NCBI GenBank assembly: GCA_963767635.1
Contig: CAVYEM010000001.1
Span: forward strand, 558,001 to 622,000
Source of the DNA: CAVYEM01 sp963767635
GTDB lineage: Bacteria; Vulcanimicrobiota; Vulcanimicrobiia; Vulcanimicrobiales; Vulcanimicrobiaceae
Length of the DNA stretch: 64,000 nt
Direction: 5' to 3'
The notes below the pieces were generated by a model. It was not told where the DNA came from. It searched no databases and saw only the letters and a list, made by a program, of their open reading frames with translations. Both the position numbers and the translations under genes were made by a program. This document shows positions 52,941 through 62,281 of the stretch, piece after piece. Position 1 is the stretch's first letter; the number at the start of each line of letters is the position of its first letter.

Positions 52941-54014
52941 ATGACGACCGATGAATTCCTGCGCGACGTTCCGAAATTTCGACTGCACTGCCACTTGGAA
53001 GGAACGCTGCGCGCTTCTACGTTCCTCGACCTCGCGCGCCGGCACGGGGTTGCGCTGACCTATAACGCCGACGCCACCGAAGAGCCCGCGCCAGCGTTCG
53101 CCGCAGGGACTGAAGTCTCCGATCCCCAGCGCGCCAACCCGGGGAACCTTTACCGCTTCGCCACATTCGCCGAGTTTTTGTTGACTTTTGCCGCCGTAAG
53201 CCGCTCGCTTGCCCAGCCGGACGACTACGGACGGCTGGCTGCGGAGTACGTCGAAGATGCGTGCGCGCAGAACGTCGCCTATGCCGAGCTCTTCATCTCG
53301 CCCTCGGTGTGGCAGTTTTTTCATCCTGGAATCGATGTCCGTGCCTGCGTGCGAGCCATGCGCGAGGCTTTCGATGCCGCCCGTGACGGCCCAACGGTGT
53401 CGCTCATCGTCGATCTGACGCGAAATTTCGGCGCCGATCGCGCATTACGCACCGCCGCGCTCGCTGTCGACTTGCAGGAGCTTGGCGTGATTGGCATCGG
53501 CTTGGGCGGAGATGAAGCGCGCTTTCCCGCGGAAATGTTTGAAGAAGCATTCCGCTTCGCGCGTGCGCATGGACTCAGAACCGTTGCGCACGCAGGTGAA
53601 GCGGCGGGCGCCCAGAGCGTACGCGCCGCCGTTGAAGTACTTGGCGCAGAACGGATCGGTCACGCCGTGCGCGCCCTCGAAGATGCGTCCGTCGTTGCGC
53701 TGCTTGCGCAGCGCGGAACGCCGCTTGAAATTTGCCCGACGTCGAATATGCTGACCGGCATCGCGCCCGCCGATGCGCCGCATCCCTTCGTGCAGTTAGA
53801 CGCAGCGGGATGCGTCATTACGATCGACGCCGACGATCCGGCGCTTTTTCGAACGAGCATCAGCGATGAATATGCGTACGTCGAGAGATTGTGCGGTCGC
53901 CGCACCCTCATGCGCTTTTTGCGCAACGCCATCGATGCGAGTTTCGCGGATCCGGCGTTGAAGGCCGCCATGCATGCACGGCTCGAACCTTACGATGAGC
54001 ATGTCTGGACATAG
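52941..54014 (+). CDS. add: Adenosine deaminase family protein
   Basis: A 357-residue metal-dependent deaminase: zinc ligands HCH in RLHCHLEGTLR (His16, His18), GDEARFPAE, the HAGE motif, ERIGHAVRA and the Asp pair in ITIDADDPALFRTS. It deaminates adenosine, or a related 6-aminopurine nucleoside such as aminodeoxyfutalosine, in the cytoplasm. ATG 52941 is chosen because an earlier open frame runs into the tRNA gene. It overlaps the DtxR-type gene by a few codons. Confidence 0.92.
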   Translation: MTTDEFLRDVPKFRLHCHLEGTLRASTFLDLARRHGVALTYNADATEEPAPAFAAGTEVSDPQRANPGNLYRFATFAEFLLTFAAVSRSLAQPDDYGRLAAEYVEDACAQNVAYAELFISPSVWQFFHPGIDVRACVRAMREAFDAARDGPTVSLIVDLTRNFGADRALRTAALAVDLQELGVIGIGLGGDEARFPAEMFEEAFRFARAHGLRTVAHAGEAAGAQSVRAAVEVLGAERIGHAVRALEDASVVALLAQRGTPLEICPTSNMLTGIAPADAPHPFVQLDAAGCVITIDADDPALFRTSISDEYAYVERLCGRRTLMRFLRNAIDASFADPALKAAMHARLEPYDEHVWT

Positions 54015-54666
54015 CCATTTCGCCGAGTCCACTGAGGAGTACTTAGAGGCGGTCTACCGTTTGGAGCGTGAAGGGCCAGGTGTGAGCACGTCCGGCTTGG
54101 CTTCGGAGCTGGGCGTCGCGCCCGCCTCAGTTTCAGGCATGTTGAAAAAACTCGCCGTCGAGGGTTATCTCAAGCACGTTGCGCGCGGGGAAGTCACCCT
54201 TACGCGCAAAGGCCTGGAGGTTGCCGTTCGTGTCGTGCGCCGGCATCGTCTGGCTGAACGTCTGCTCACCGACGTGCTCGGGATGCCGTGGGATGAAGTG
54301 CAGCAGGAAGCCTGCATGCTCGAACACGCGATCTCGGAAAATGTCGAGCAGCGGCTGATCGCGATTTTGGGCGATCCGCAAGTCTGCCCGCACGGCTTGC
54401 CGATTCCGCCGAAAGATTTGAGCGATCCGCAGCGCTGCGGCGTACCTCTGGCCCAAGTCGACATCGGCAGCGATGCCGTGGTTCAGGGCGTCACGCAAGA
54501 AGTGCCCGAGATGCTGCGCTATCTGGGCGAAGTGGGCTTGCGGCCCGGCGCAAACGTACGCGTTCACGCTAAAGCACCGCTCGGCGGTCCGATGACCGTT
54601 GAAGTGCACGACCGCCGGCATGCCATTTCCCTTGAACTTGCGCGCATGGTATTGGTTACGGCTTGA
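53995..54666 (+). CDS. DtxR/MntR family metal-dependent transcription regulator
   Basis: An N-terminal winged helix (ESTEEYLEAVYRLEREG, VSTSGLASELGVAPASVSGMLKKL), a metal-binding/dimerisation domain (ACMLEHAISENVEQRLIAIL, DPQVCPHGLPIP) and a C-terminal FeoA/SH3-like domain (LRYLGEVGLRPGANVRV, VEVHDRRHAISLELA). It would repress Fe2+ or Mn2+ uptake genes, but none are in the window. Starts at 53995 or 54001 are possible. The stop overlaps the rhomboid TTG start. Confidence 0.92.
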   Translation: MSMSGHSHFAESTEEYLEAVYRLEREGPGVSTSGLASELGVAPASVSGMLKKLAVEGYLKHVARGEVTLTRKGLEVAVRVVRRHRLAERLLTDVLGMPWDEVQQEACMLEHAISENVEQRLIAILGDPQVCPHGLPIPPKDLSDPQRCGVPLAQVDIGSDAVVQGVTQEVPEMLRYLGEVGLRPGANVRVHAKAPLGGPMTVEVHDRRHAISLELARMVLVTA

Positions 54667-55313
54667 TCACCCGCGCGCTCATTGCGATCAACGTCATCGC
54701 ATATCTGTGGGAACTTCGCGTCGGCGGCCCCGGCGTTTTCAGCGGCGGCATCCCGGCGGGCACGCCCATTGACGCGGCATTGCTCTCGCCCAACGATGTT
54801 CTGGTGCGGCACGAGTACTACCGCATCTTCACGAGTGCCTTTTTGCACGGAAGCATCGCGCACATCGGGCTCAACATGCTCTCGCTGTATTGGCTGGGGC
54901 GGTTCATCGAAGTCGTGCTGGGAGCGTGGCGCACGCTGGTCGTCTACATGGTGGCCCTAGTCATCTCCGGCTTGAGCGTCGTATATTTCTCGCCGGCAAA
55001 CGTTGCGACGCTCGGCGCCAGCGGAGCGATCTTCGGGTTGTTCGGCGCGCTGTTCGCGATCGGCCTGAAGCTCGGCCCTCGCGGCAAGGATCTCGTGCGC
55101 GCGAATATCGGCATCTTAGTGCTCAACCTCATCTGGAGCTTCGCCGTGCCGGGAATATCGTGGCAAGCGCACGTCGGGGGACTGTTTGCCGGGTTCGTGC
55201 TTACGTTTCTGATTTTTTGGCCGCCGAAACCCGTTATGGCGCGCGTTTACGACACGCAAAGCGGTGCGCAGTACAAATCGCAGTTGGAGATGCCAGACGA
55301 TGATCGCCATTGA
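54663..55313 (+). CDS. Rhomboid family intramembrane serine protease
   Basis: 216 residues with six membrane helices. The catalytic Ser120 is in LGASGAIFG and His170 in SWQAHVGGLFAGF. YRIFTSAFLHGSIAHIGLNM is the loop/TM2 signature. It cleaves membrane proteins within the bilayer; the substrate is unknown. TTG 54663 overlaps the regulator stop (TTGA), so the two are coupled. Confidence 0.93.
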   Translation: MITRALIAINVIAYLWELRVGGPGVFSGGIPAGTPIDAALLSPNDVLVRHEYYRIFTSAFLHGSIAHIGLNMLSLYWLGRFIEVVLGAWRTLVVYMVALVISGLSVVYFSPANVATLGASGAIFGLFGALFAIGLKLGPRGKDLVRANIGILVLNLIWSFAVPGISWQAHVGGLFAGFVLTFLIFWPPKPVMARVYDTQSGAQYKSQLEMPDDDRH

Positions 55314-57210
55314 GGACGTGTTCGCGGCCGGCGGTCCGATAGAACGCGCGCTTTCCGGCTTTGAAACGCGCCCGGGACAGCTGCAGATGGCGCGGCTCAT
55401 CGAGCGCGGATTTCTCGAAGGCATGCACACCATCGTCGAGGCCGGAACGGGCGTGGGCAAGTCGCTCGCCTATCTGGTTCCGGCGTTGCGTAGCGGAAAA
55501 AAGATCGTCCTTTCGACGGGAACGATTGCATTGCAGGAACAACTCTTCCACAAGGACATTCCGCTCGTCACGCGTGCACTGAACGCGCGCGCCAAAATTA
55601 CGCTGCTCAAAGGGCGCAGTCACTATCTGTGCAAGCAAAAATTGGAGCGCATGCGCTCGGAACGCCTGTTGGCCGCATCCCGCACGATGCAGCAACTCTG
55701 GGAGTGGGGCGCCCGCACGCAGACGGGCGATCGCGCCGAGTTGCCGTTTGCGCCGCCGGGCGATGAGTGGGAGCAATTGGATGCCGACGCGGACGACTGC
55801 GTGGGCGAATTCTGCGAGCACTTCCGCGACTGTCATTTCTTCCGCAAGCGCGACGAAGCCAAATACGCCGACATCGTCGTCGTCAATCACGCGCTGTTTT
55901 TTCTGGATCTCGCGATGGGCGGCGGTTTGATACCACCGTACGATTTTGCAATCTTGGACGAAGCGCATCAGTGCGAACGCTGGGCGACCGCCGCGCTGAC
56001 CGCAACGCTCTCTCGTTCAACCGTTGGCCGGATGCTTCGCAAACTGCACCGTTCTTATACGCTGCCGGGCTATTTCGATGCGGACTTCGAACGCGGCGTG
56101 CGTGGGCTGGAATCGGCGCTTGCGAAGATATCGGACGATCGGTACCCGCTGCACGCCAACGAAGACGCGTGGCCGGCCCTGGAATCGCTGCAAGAGACGC
56201 TCTACAAGCTCGAAAACTGGCTGTACGGCAATTGGCACGATGCGCTCCGAAAAAGCCCGCAAAACACCGCCGAAGCCGAACGCCGGCGCGATCTTGCGAT
56301 GCGCGCGATTCTGGCGCACCAAGCGACGATCGAGCGCGCAAAATCTCCGCCGGAAACGGCGATCGCATGGGTGGAGCGCGGCGAAAACGACGCGCGTTAT
56401 CAGATCAACAGCGCGCCGTTCGACGTGGCGGACTTCTTGCGCGCCGCGCTTTTCGAGCGCACGCCCAGCGTCGTGCTGACCAGTGCCACGATAGCGAATG
56501 CGGACGGCGTTGCAAACGGTGCGTTCGATTTCCTCAAGGGGTCGCTAGGGGTGACGGACGCGCAGGAGCTCATCGCCCCCTCGCCGTTCGATTATCCCGC
56601 ACAAGCGCGCTTGTATGTGGCCGCGTCGTCTCTGAACCCCAAAGCCAAAGACTTTTCACGCCTTGCCGCGCCGCTAGTGGAGGAATGTTTGGACCGCAGC
56701 CGCGGCCGCGCGTTCGTGCTGTTTACCTCATACGCGCGACTGCGTGAAGTGTACGCGTTGCTGCGCGAGCGCATCGCGTTCCCGGTGCGCCTGCAAGGCG
56801 AACTGCCGCGCTCCCGCATTCTGGAGTGGTTTCGCACCACGCCGAACGCCGTGTTGTTCGCGACGGGGACGTTCTGGGAGGGAATCGACGTAGTGGGCGA
56901 TCAACTCTCTTGCGTGATCATCGATCGTCTGCCGTTTCCCTCGCCCGCGGATCCGTTGGTCCGCGCACGCGTGCAGTCCCTCGAGGCGCGCGGCCAAAGC
57001 GGCTTCGATCGCTACATGATTCCATCCGCGATCGTTCGGCTCAAACAGGGATTTGGGCGGCTCATTCGTAGCAAACACGATCGGGGGTTGGTCGCAATAT
57101 TAGACGGACGTGCCGCTTCATCGCGGTACGGCGAGATCATTCTACGCGCCCTTCCACCGGCGACGCGTATATCGCACCTGGAAGAGCTGAGCGGGTTCTT
57201 CGCACCGTGA
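55300..57210 (+). CDS. dinG: DinG-type ATP-dependent DNA helicase
   Basis: A 636-residue XPD-like superfamily 2 helicase. Walker A AGTGVGKS (48-55), STGTIALQEQLFHKD (Ia), an Fe-S cysteine set (HYLCKQKLE; DDCVGEFCEHFRDC), DEAH box in AILDEAHQCE, VVLTSATI (III), and C-terminal motifs TGTFWEGIDVVGDQL and LKQGFGRLIRS (VI). It unwinds DNA in the 5'-3' direction and resolves R-loops or damage intermediates. ATG 55300 lies inside the end of the rhomboid gene. The stop overlaps the next GTG (GTGA). Confidence 0.94.
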   Translation: MIAIEDVFAAGGPIERALSGFETRPGQLQMARLIERGFLEGMHTIVEAGTGVGKSLAYLVPALRSGKKIVLSTGTIALQEQLFHKDIPLVTRALNARAKITLLKGRSHYLCKQKLERMRSERLLAASRTMQQLWEWGARTQTGDRAELPFAPPGDEWEQLDADADDCVGEFCEHFRDCHFFRKRDEAKYADIVVVNHALFFLDLAMGGGLIPPYDFAILDEAHQCERWATAALTATLSRSTVGRMLRKLHRSYTLPGYFDADFERGVRGLESALAKISDDRYPLHANEDAWPALESLQETLYKLENWLYGNWHDALRKSPQNTAEAERRRDLAMRAILAHQATIERAKSPPETAIAWVERGENDARYQINSAPFDVADFLRAALFERTPSVVLTSATIANADGVANGAFDFLKGSLGVTDAQELIAPSPFDYPAQARLYVAASSLNPKAKDFSRLAAPLVEECLDRSRGRAFVLFTSYARLREVYALLRERIAFPVRLQGELPRSRILEWFRTTPNAVLFATGTFWEGIDVVGDQLSCVIIDRLPFPSPADPLVRARVQSLEARGQSGFDRYMIPSAIVRLKQGFGRLIRSKHDRGLVAILDGRAASSRYGEIILRALPPATRISHLEELSGFFAP

Positions 57211-58229
57211 AGATGCGTTTCTGTTGCATGCTCGTTTGCGCGATACTCGCATGCACGCTGTCCGCGCCGGCCTGGGGAACCAAAGGCCATGTGCTCATCA
57301 ATCGCTTGGCCGCAGCCGGCTTTTCGGCCAACATGCCGGCGTTTCTCTCCTCGCGCGCAAGCGTGGACGAAATTGCGTTTCTCGGACCGCAGCTGGACGA
57401 TTTGAAAGGTTCGGGCAAAGCGTGGGATGCCGACGAAGATCCGGGCCATTACGTCGACGTGCTCGACGACGGCACGATCGCCGGTGCGGTTTCGCTTCGC
57501 CGCTTACCTGCAGATCGTGAAGCGTACGACACCGCGCTGCGTAGCGCCGGCACCGATCAGTACAAGCAGGGGTATCTGCCGTACACGATATTGGAAGGCT
57601 GGCAACAGGTCCGCGAAGATTTTGCGTATTGGCGCGTGCAGAATTACGCTGCGAGTCATGCGGCGCGCCGGGCCGATCGTCTACGCGCTGTGCGCGACCG
57701 CACGTTCGAGGAGAGCCTCATCAAGCGGGATATCGGCATGTGGGGTCACTACGTGGGTGATGCTTCCCAGCCGCTGCACGTGACGGTGCACTTCAATGGT
57801 TGGGGACGATACCCGAATCCTCAAGGGTACACACAGGCGCGCACCACGCACGCCGCGTTCGAATCAACGTTCGTCGACGAGCGCGTTACGCAAGCGCAGG
57901 TTGCGGCTTTGATGCGCGCGCGATCCGCGTATGCGCCGCCGACCGCGTTAATTTCGCAAACGCAAATGATGGGCGCTATTTCGCAATACTTGGCGCAAAC
58001 CAACGCAACCGTGCCGCAGTTGTACGCCATCGAAAAATCCGGCGGTTTCGCAAGCGGTTCTCCGCAAGCCGTGCGGTTCGCCGCATCGCGCTTGGCAGCC
58101 GGCGCGGCGGAACTGCGCGATCTTTCCGTGCTGGCCTGGCAAGACAGTCTGTTCGCGGGCGTGGGCTATCCGACTGAATCGGTTCGAGACGTTCTCGCGG
58201 GAAAGGCACCCTGGCCGAGCAAGCCGTAG
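57207..58229 (+). CDS. Secreted S1/P1-type zinc nuclease
   Basis: 340 residues with a signal peptide (MLVCAILACTLSAPA). The mature N-terminus starts WGTKGH, where the Trp N-terminus is itself a zinc ligand in this family. MWGHYVGDASQPLHVTVHF contains His and Asp ligands, and DPGHYVD supplies another. These enzymes cut single-stranded nucleic acid or act as phospholipase C-like phosphodiesterases outside the cell. The start is GTG 57207, overlapping the dinG stop; ATG 57213 is also possible. Convergent with acs. Confidence 0.88.
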   Translation: MKMRFCCMLVCAILACTLSAPAWGTKGHVLINRLAAAGFSANMPAFLSSRASVDEIAFLGPQLDDLKGSGKAWDADEDPGHYVDVLDDGTIAGAVSLRRLPADREAYDTALRSAGTDQYKQGYLPYTILEGWQQVREDFAYWRVQNYAASHAARRADRLRAVRDRTFEESLIKRDIGMWGHYVGDASQPLHVTVHFNGWGRYPNPQGYTQARTTHAAFESTFVDERVTQAQVAALMRARSAYAPPTALISQTQMMGAISQYLAQTNATVPQLYAIEKSGGFASGSPQAVRFAASRLAAGAAELRDLSVLAWQDSLFAGVGYPTESVRDVLAGKAPWPSKP

Positions 58230-58232
58230 CGG

Positions 58233-60191
58233 CTACTCTTCGCTCGTCACTTCGACCTTGGCGCGCTCCTTCAGTTCTTCGACCACGCTCGAATCCGCAA
58301 GCGTCGTCGTGTCGCCGAGTTGTCGACCTTCAGCCACGTCGCGCAGGAGTCGCCGCATGATTTTGCCGCTGCGCGTTTTCGGCAGTTCTTGCGTAAACGT
58401 GACGTATTTAGGGCGCGTGAATTTTCCGAGCTTTGCGCCGACGTGATCCCGCAGCTCCTCGCCTAACTGCGTTGAGCCTTTGTCGCCGCCGCGCAGCGAC
58501 ACGAACGCATAGATTGCCTGTCCAGTCATCTCGTCGATTTTGCCGCACACGGCCGCTTCGGCCACTTTGGGATGATCCACGAGCGCGCTTTCCACTTCGG
58601 TCGTGGAGATGCGATGGCCGCTCACGTTCATCACGTCATCGATGCGTCCCATGAACCAATAGTTGCCGTCCGAATCGCGCCGGCAGCCGTCCCCAGCCAA
58701 ATATTTGTGCGCAAATTTGGACCAGTACGTTTGCTTGTAGCGCTCGTCGTCGCCGTAAATGCCGCGCAGCATTCCAGGCCAGGGCCGCGTGAGAACGACG
58801 TAGCCGCCGCCGCCGAATGGAACCGATTCACCGCGATCGTTCACGATGTCCGCGGCGATTCCGGGCAACGGATACGTCGCGCTGCCGGGCGGCGTCGATG
58901 TAACGCCGGGCAGCGGTGAAATCATGATCCCGCCGGTTTCGGTTTGCCACCACGTATCCACGACCGGACAGTTGTTGCCGCCGATGTGCTCGCGATACCA
59001 CATCCACGCTTCGGGATTGATCGGTTCACCGACGGAACCCAGCAGACGCAGCGAACGCAAATCGTGCCTGCGCGGATACTCCTCACCCCACTTCATAAAC
59101 GTGCGAATCGCGGTGGGAGCCGTGTAGAGAATCGTGACCTTGTATCGCTCGACGATATCCCACAAACGGTCCTTGTCGGGGTAATCGGGCGTACCTTCGT
59201 AGATCACGCTCGTCGCGCCGTTCGCGAGCGGGCCGTACACAATGTACGAGTGTCCCGTCACCCATCCGATGTCGGCGGCGCACCAGTACACGTCGGCGTC
59301 TTCTTTCAAATCGAAGACCAGTTTGTGCGTCATGGTAACGTGCGTGAGATAGCCCGCGGTCGTGTGTTCGATGCCTTTCGGCTTCGCGGTAGTTCCGCTG
59401 GTATAGAGCAGATACAGCAGATCTTCCGCATTCATGCGTTCGGGCTCGCACTGCGTCGATCGATTGCGTACGGCCTCGTCCCACCACAGGTCTCGTCGCT
59501 CGTGCATGAAGACTGGATCGCCGCCGCGTTTGGCGACGATGCAGTGTTTGATGGACGGCGTCTGCTCCATCGCGATGTCGCAGTTTCGCTTGAGCGCAAT
59601 CTTCTTTCCGCGCCGCCAGCCTTGATCCGCCGTAATGAGGGCGACGCACTGCGCATCGTTGACGCGATCCACGATCGCGTCCGGCGAGAACCCGCCGAAG
59701 ATCACCGAATGCGGCGCGCCGATGCGCGCGCACGCGAGCATCGCTACCGGCAGTTCCAGAATCATCGGCATATAGATCGCGACGCGGTCGCCTTTATTGA
59801 TTCCCAGCGCGCGCAGCCCGTTCGCGAAACGGCAGACGTCGTCCAACAACTGCGCGTAGGTGATCGTCCAGCGATCGCCGGGTTCGCCCTCGTAGTGGTA
59901 CGCAATCTTCTGCCCGTTGCCCGAACGAACGTGTCTGTCCAAGCAATTCACGCTGACGTTGAGCTCCCCGTCGGCGAACCAGCGCGCGAACGGCTCGTTC
60001 CACTCCAGCGTCTGCGTGAAGGGTTTCATCCATTCGAGTTTGCGCGCCCAAGAGGCCCAAAACTCCAGATAATCGCGCTCGGCTTCCGCGTAGATGCCCG
60101 CCTGTGCGTTCGCCTGCGCTGCGAATTGCGGCGCGGGTGGAAAACGGCGGCTTTCCTGCGAGAGCGCTTCGATCGATTCGGCGGCGTTCAT
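58233..60191 (-). CDS. acs: Acetyl-CoA synthetase
   Basis: A 652-residue AMP-forming enzyme. ATP motifs YTSGTTAKPKG and TWWQTETGGIMISPLPG, DDVMNVSGHRISTTEVE, and the regulatory Lys in PKTRSGKIMRRLLR, which is acetylated to switch the enzyme off. It activates acetate to acetyl-CoA in the cytoplasm. WASWARKLEWMKPFTQTLEW and FADGELNVSVNCLDRH at the N-terminus are typical. The long plus-strand frame opposite it is a shadow. A thioredoxin gene is divergent from it, 28 bp away. Confidence 0.96.
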   Translation of the reverse strand: MNAAESIEALSQESRRFPPAPQFAAQANAQAGIYAEAERDYLEFWASWARKLEWMKPFTQTLEWNEPFARWFADGELNVSVNCLDRHVRSGNGQKIAYHYEGEPGDRWTITYAQLLDDVCRFANGLRALGINKGDRVAIYMPMILELPVAMLACARIGAPHSVIFGGFSPDAIVDRVNDAQCVALITADQGWRRGKKIALKRNCDIAMEQTPSIKHCIVAKRGGDPVFMHERRDLWWDEAVRNRSTQCEPERMNAEDLLYLLYTSGTTAKPKGIEHTTAGYLTHVTMTHKLVFDLKEDADVYWCAADIGWVTGHSYIVYGPLANGATSVIYEGTPDYPDKDRLWDIVERYKVTILYTAPTAIRTFMKWGEEYPRRHDLRSLRLLGSVGEPINPEAWMWYREHIGGNNCPVVDTWWQTETGGIMISPLPGVTSTPPGSATYPLPGIAADIVNDRGESVPFGGGGYVVLTRPWPGMLRGIYGDDERYKQTYWSKFAHKYLAGDGCRRDSDGNYWFMGRIDDVMNVSGHRISTTEVESALVDHPKVAEAAVCGKIDEMTGQAIYAFVSLRGGDKGSTQLGEELRDHVGAKLGKFTRPKYVTFTQELPKTRSGKIMRRLLRDVAEGRQLGDTTTLADSSVVEELKERAKVEVTSEE

Positions 60192-60219
60192 TCGTGCCGT
60201 TTACCGGGAATCGGCGCGC

Positions 60220-60711
60220 ATGCCTGCCGAAAACGTGGACGTGAACGTTCTTGCCGCCGTGCTGGCGACGGCCGTCACCGCCACAGGCCTTGCCTCCGTG
60301 CACTACGGCGCGCCACCTCCGGACTTTGCCGTTCCGACGGTGCAAGGCAACCGGCCGCTCTCGCAACTGCGCGGCAAACCCGTCATCATCAATTTTTGGG
60401 CGTCATGGTGTCCGCCGTGCACGGTGGAACTTCCGTATTTCGAGCGGCTGAGCCGCGCCTACGGCGACCGGATTCGCGTCATCACGGTCGATTGGAACGA
60501 AGATCCTCAAACCGCAAACGCGTACCTGCGCGCGGCGCATCTTTCGCTGCCCGTCATCAGCGATCGGCAAAGCAAGATTTACGCAGCCTACTCGCTCTCC
60601 GAGGTGCCGGACACGGTCGTTTTGGATGCCGACGGGAACGTGCGGTACGTTTCGGTCGGTGAACTGTCTTGGCCGGAACTCTCAGAGGCCGTCGATCGCG
60701 TCATGCAGTGA
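60220..60711 (+). CDS. TlpA/ResA-like thioredoxin-fold protein
   Basis: 163 residues with an N-terminal hydrophobic anchor (VNVLAAVLATAVTATGLASV) and an AhpC/TSA-Redoxin domain: PPPDFAVPTVQGNRPLSQLRG, the active site FWASWCPPCTVELP, and the cis-Pro loop EVPDTVVLDADG. It is probably a periplasm-facing disulfide reductase. ATG 60220 is chosen because the frame upstream lies within acs on the other strand. Confidence 0.88.
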   Translation: MPAENVDVNVLAAVLATAVTATGLASVHYGAPPPDFAVPTVQGNRPLSQLRGKPVIINFWASWCPPCTVELPYFERLSRAYGDRIRVITVDWNEDPQTANAYLRAAHLSLPVISDRQSKIYAAYSLSEVPDTVVLDADGNVRYVSVGELSWPELSEAVDRVMQ

Positions 60712-61160
60712 CCGCGCTCATGGCGGCGCGACCTCGCGGCCTGCAGTGACAGCTCGCCGGCCATCGTGCCTCGCATCTTGTCACGCTGAGCCCGTCGAAG
60801 CGGCGCTTTTTGTTATCGCGACCCTCCGACAGCTCAGGACTTCGCTTGTGGAACGACTGCCCTTGGCTTCGCTCAGGACAGGCTTTGCCGAGCGGCGCCG
60901 CAATGGTCATCGTTGAGCTCGCGGCTGTCGCGCACGCGATCTCGGGTTGCGTCTCATTTGCGCCAAGGAGCCCGTCGTCGGTAAAACTGCATGCGCCGCA
61001 TGTACGTCGCGGATCGTTGAGTGGCAGCGCCTGCACGGCTCGAATAAATCGCACAAGAATTAGCTGGGTGGGCGCCTCGCAGCCGCGCACGGTGAACCAT
61101 GGCGCGCTTGGCTGGAACGCCATGGACTACTCGGAACGGGCCGCCGGCGGTATCTGTATG
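60712..61160. other. Intergenic region with one inverted hairpin repeat copy
   Basis: No gene is supported here. A minus-orientation copy of the TTCGACAGGCTC repeat lies at 60778-60802, with arms CGCT (60784-60787) and AGCG (60799-60802). The rest holds short GC-rich stretches with no conserved protein pattern. Confidence 0.5.
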
Positions 61161-61186
61161 CTCAACGGTACCCGTTGAGGTATAAT
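61161..61186 (+). promoter_or_regulatory. Palindromic operator abutting the toxin-antitoxin promoter
   Basis: A perfect 8-bp inverted repeat with 3-bp spacer, CTCAACGG TAC CCGTTGAG (61161-61179), stands one base before a consensus -10 box TATAAT (61181-61186). Antitoxin binding there would block RNA polymerase, as in other autoregulated toxin-antitoxin operons. Confidence 0.75.
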
Positions 61187-61206
61187 GGAAAGAAAGGAGT
61201 GTCCTC

Positions 61207-61647
61207 ATGGCGTCGACCACCGCCACGCGAAAATCGAGCGTCAGCCGCCGGAGCCGCCTGGCGCCCTGGGCTCCGGCATTGCGAGCATCCATCATCGTCC
61301 GGTCGTCGGCACCGATGGAAATAGCTGTGGATGCCAAACTTCAGCGGGTCGTCAAGGCCGTCGGGCTGGCGGCGGCCGCCGACATGCTCGGGGTTGATAA
61401 AGCGCAACTCAGCCGCTGCGCACGCGGCAAGGACCGCATCAGCGGCGAACTGGCGCGACGCATCAGTGATGTTGAATACGTCCTCGAACGGGCGCTGCGC
61501 GTTATGCATCCCGACGAAATCGGCCCCTGGCTGACCGCGCCCGAGCCTCTGCTCGGTAATAGTACGCCGCTCAATGCGCTTGCGCTTCAAGGCGCCGCGC
61601 GCATTACGCAAGCGCTGGATGCGCTCTACGCCGGGGTTCTGGTTTGA
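61207..61647 (+). CDS. Xre/MbcA/ParS-type antitoxin
   Basis: 146 residues. A basic N-terminal tail is followed by a helix-turn-helix-like region (LGVDKAQLSRCARGKDRISGEL), DVEYVLERALRVM and the C-terminal MbcA/ParS toxin-binding region (LNALALQGAARITQALDAL). It neutralises the RES toxin encoded next and should repress the operon through the palindrome upstream. ATG 61207 has an AAAGGAG ribosome-binding site; ATG 61315 is a possible internal start. The stop overlaps the toxin's TTG start. Confidence 0.85.
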   Translation: MASTTATRKSSVSRRSRLAPWAPALRASIIVRSSAPMEIAVDAKLQRVVKAVGLAAAADMLGVDKAQLSRCARGKDRISGELARRISDVEYVLERALRVMHPDEIGPWLTAPEPLLGNSTPLNALALQGAARITQALDALYAGVLV

Positions 61648-62192
61648 GGCTCTATCGAGTCCTCTATTACAATCAGAGCGCCGCCCCCCATGAGCAGGGC
61701 GGCGTTTTCTATATTCCGCCGCAAGGCGCTGGCCGCATCGACAATCCGGCATCCTATGACGTGCTGTATGCGGGCGATACAGCCGAAGGCGTGTGCGCCG
61801 AAATCTTCTATCGCGGCAAGTATCGGCAAGAATGGAGCTCCGCAATGCTCCGTCCGCTTCCGAGCGGCGACCGCCGCGTGCTTGCCTGGTATGATATGCC
61901 GGACGTTTCTTCGATATGCGATCTTGACGACCCCAACGAAATACAGCGCCGGCGTCTGCGCCCGTCACGGATCATCACGCGCGACTACACGATCACGCAA
62001 GCATGGGCGTTGCGAATATACGAGCGGAACGCGTTTGTCGGCATTAAATGGTGGTCGTACTGCGATGGGCGCTGGGGAACGCTAGGCCTGTGGGATCGCA
62101 CGACCATCACCGTTGGAGATATTGAAGAACTGAGTGTCAGCCACGCCGCAATCGTTGGGGCCGCACGGGCGATGAATGTTCGCATCCGTTGA
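61644..62192 (+). CDS. RES-domain toxin (NAD+-depleting, MbcT-like)
   Basis: 182 residues. The conserved RES residues are visible: Arg in LYRVLYYN, Glu in GDTAEGVCAEIFYRG and Ser in KWWSYCDGRWGTLGLWD. Characterised members (MbcT of Mycobacterium, Xre-RES of Pseudomonas) degrade NAD+ and stop growth. The start is TTG 61644, overlapping the antitoxin stop as TTGA, so translation is coupled. The operon is complete and appears intact. Confidence 0.9.
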   Translation: MRLYRVLYYNQSAAPHEQGGVFYIPPQGAGRIDNPASYDVLYAGDTAEGVCAEIFYRGKYRQEWSSAMLRPLPSGDRRVLAWYDMPDVSSICDLDDPNEIQRRRLRPSRIITRDYTITQAWALRIYERNAFVGIKWWSYCDGRWGTLGLWDRTTITVGDIEELSVSHAAIVGAARAMNVRIR

Positions 62193-62248
62193 GCCAAGCG
62201 GGACCGGCATGCCCAGCCGCCCCTTGCGGCGTATGCAGTAGTAAAGTC

Positions 62249-62275
62249 TTGGCACTCTCTTGCCGAGATTGCTAA
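62249..62275 (+). promoter_or_regulatory. CIRCE element (HrcA operator)
   Basis: TTGGCACTC (62249-62257), a 9-nt spacer and GATTGCTAA (62267-62275) match the CIRCE consensus TTAGCACTC-N9-GAGTGCTAA at 16 of 18 positions. It lies 6 nt before hrcA, so HrcA represses its own operon until heat shock. Confidence 0.92.
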
Positions 62276-62281
62276 GATAGG

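Noticed and set aside
58944..60662. Long plus-strand frame (572 codons) opposite acs
   Set aside because: Acs on the other strand is unambiguous. The end of this frame overlaps the real thioredoxin gene out of frame.
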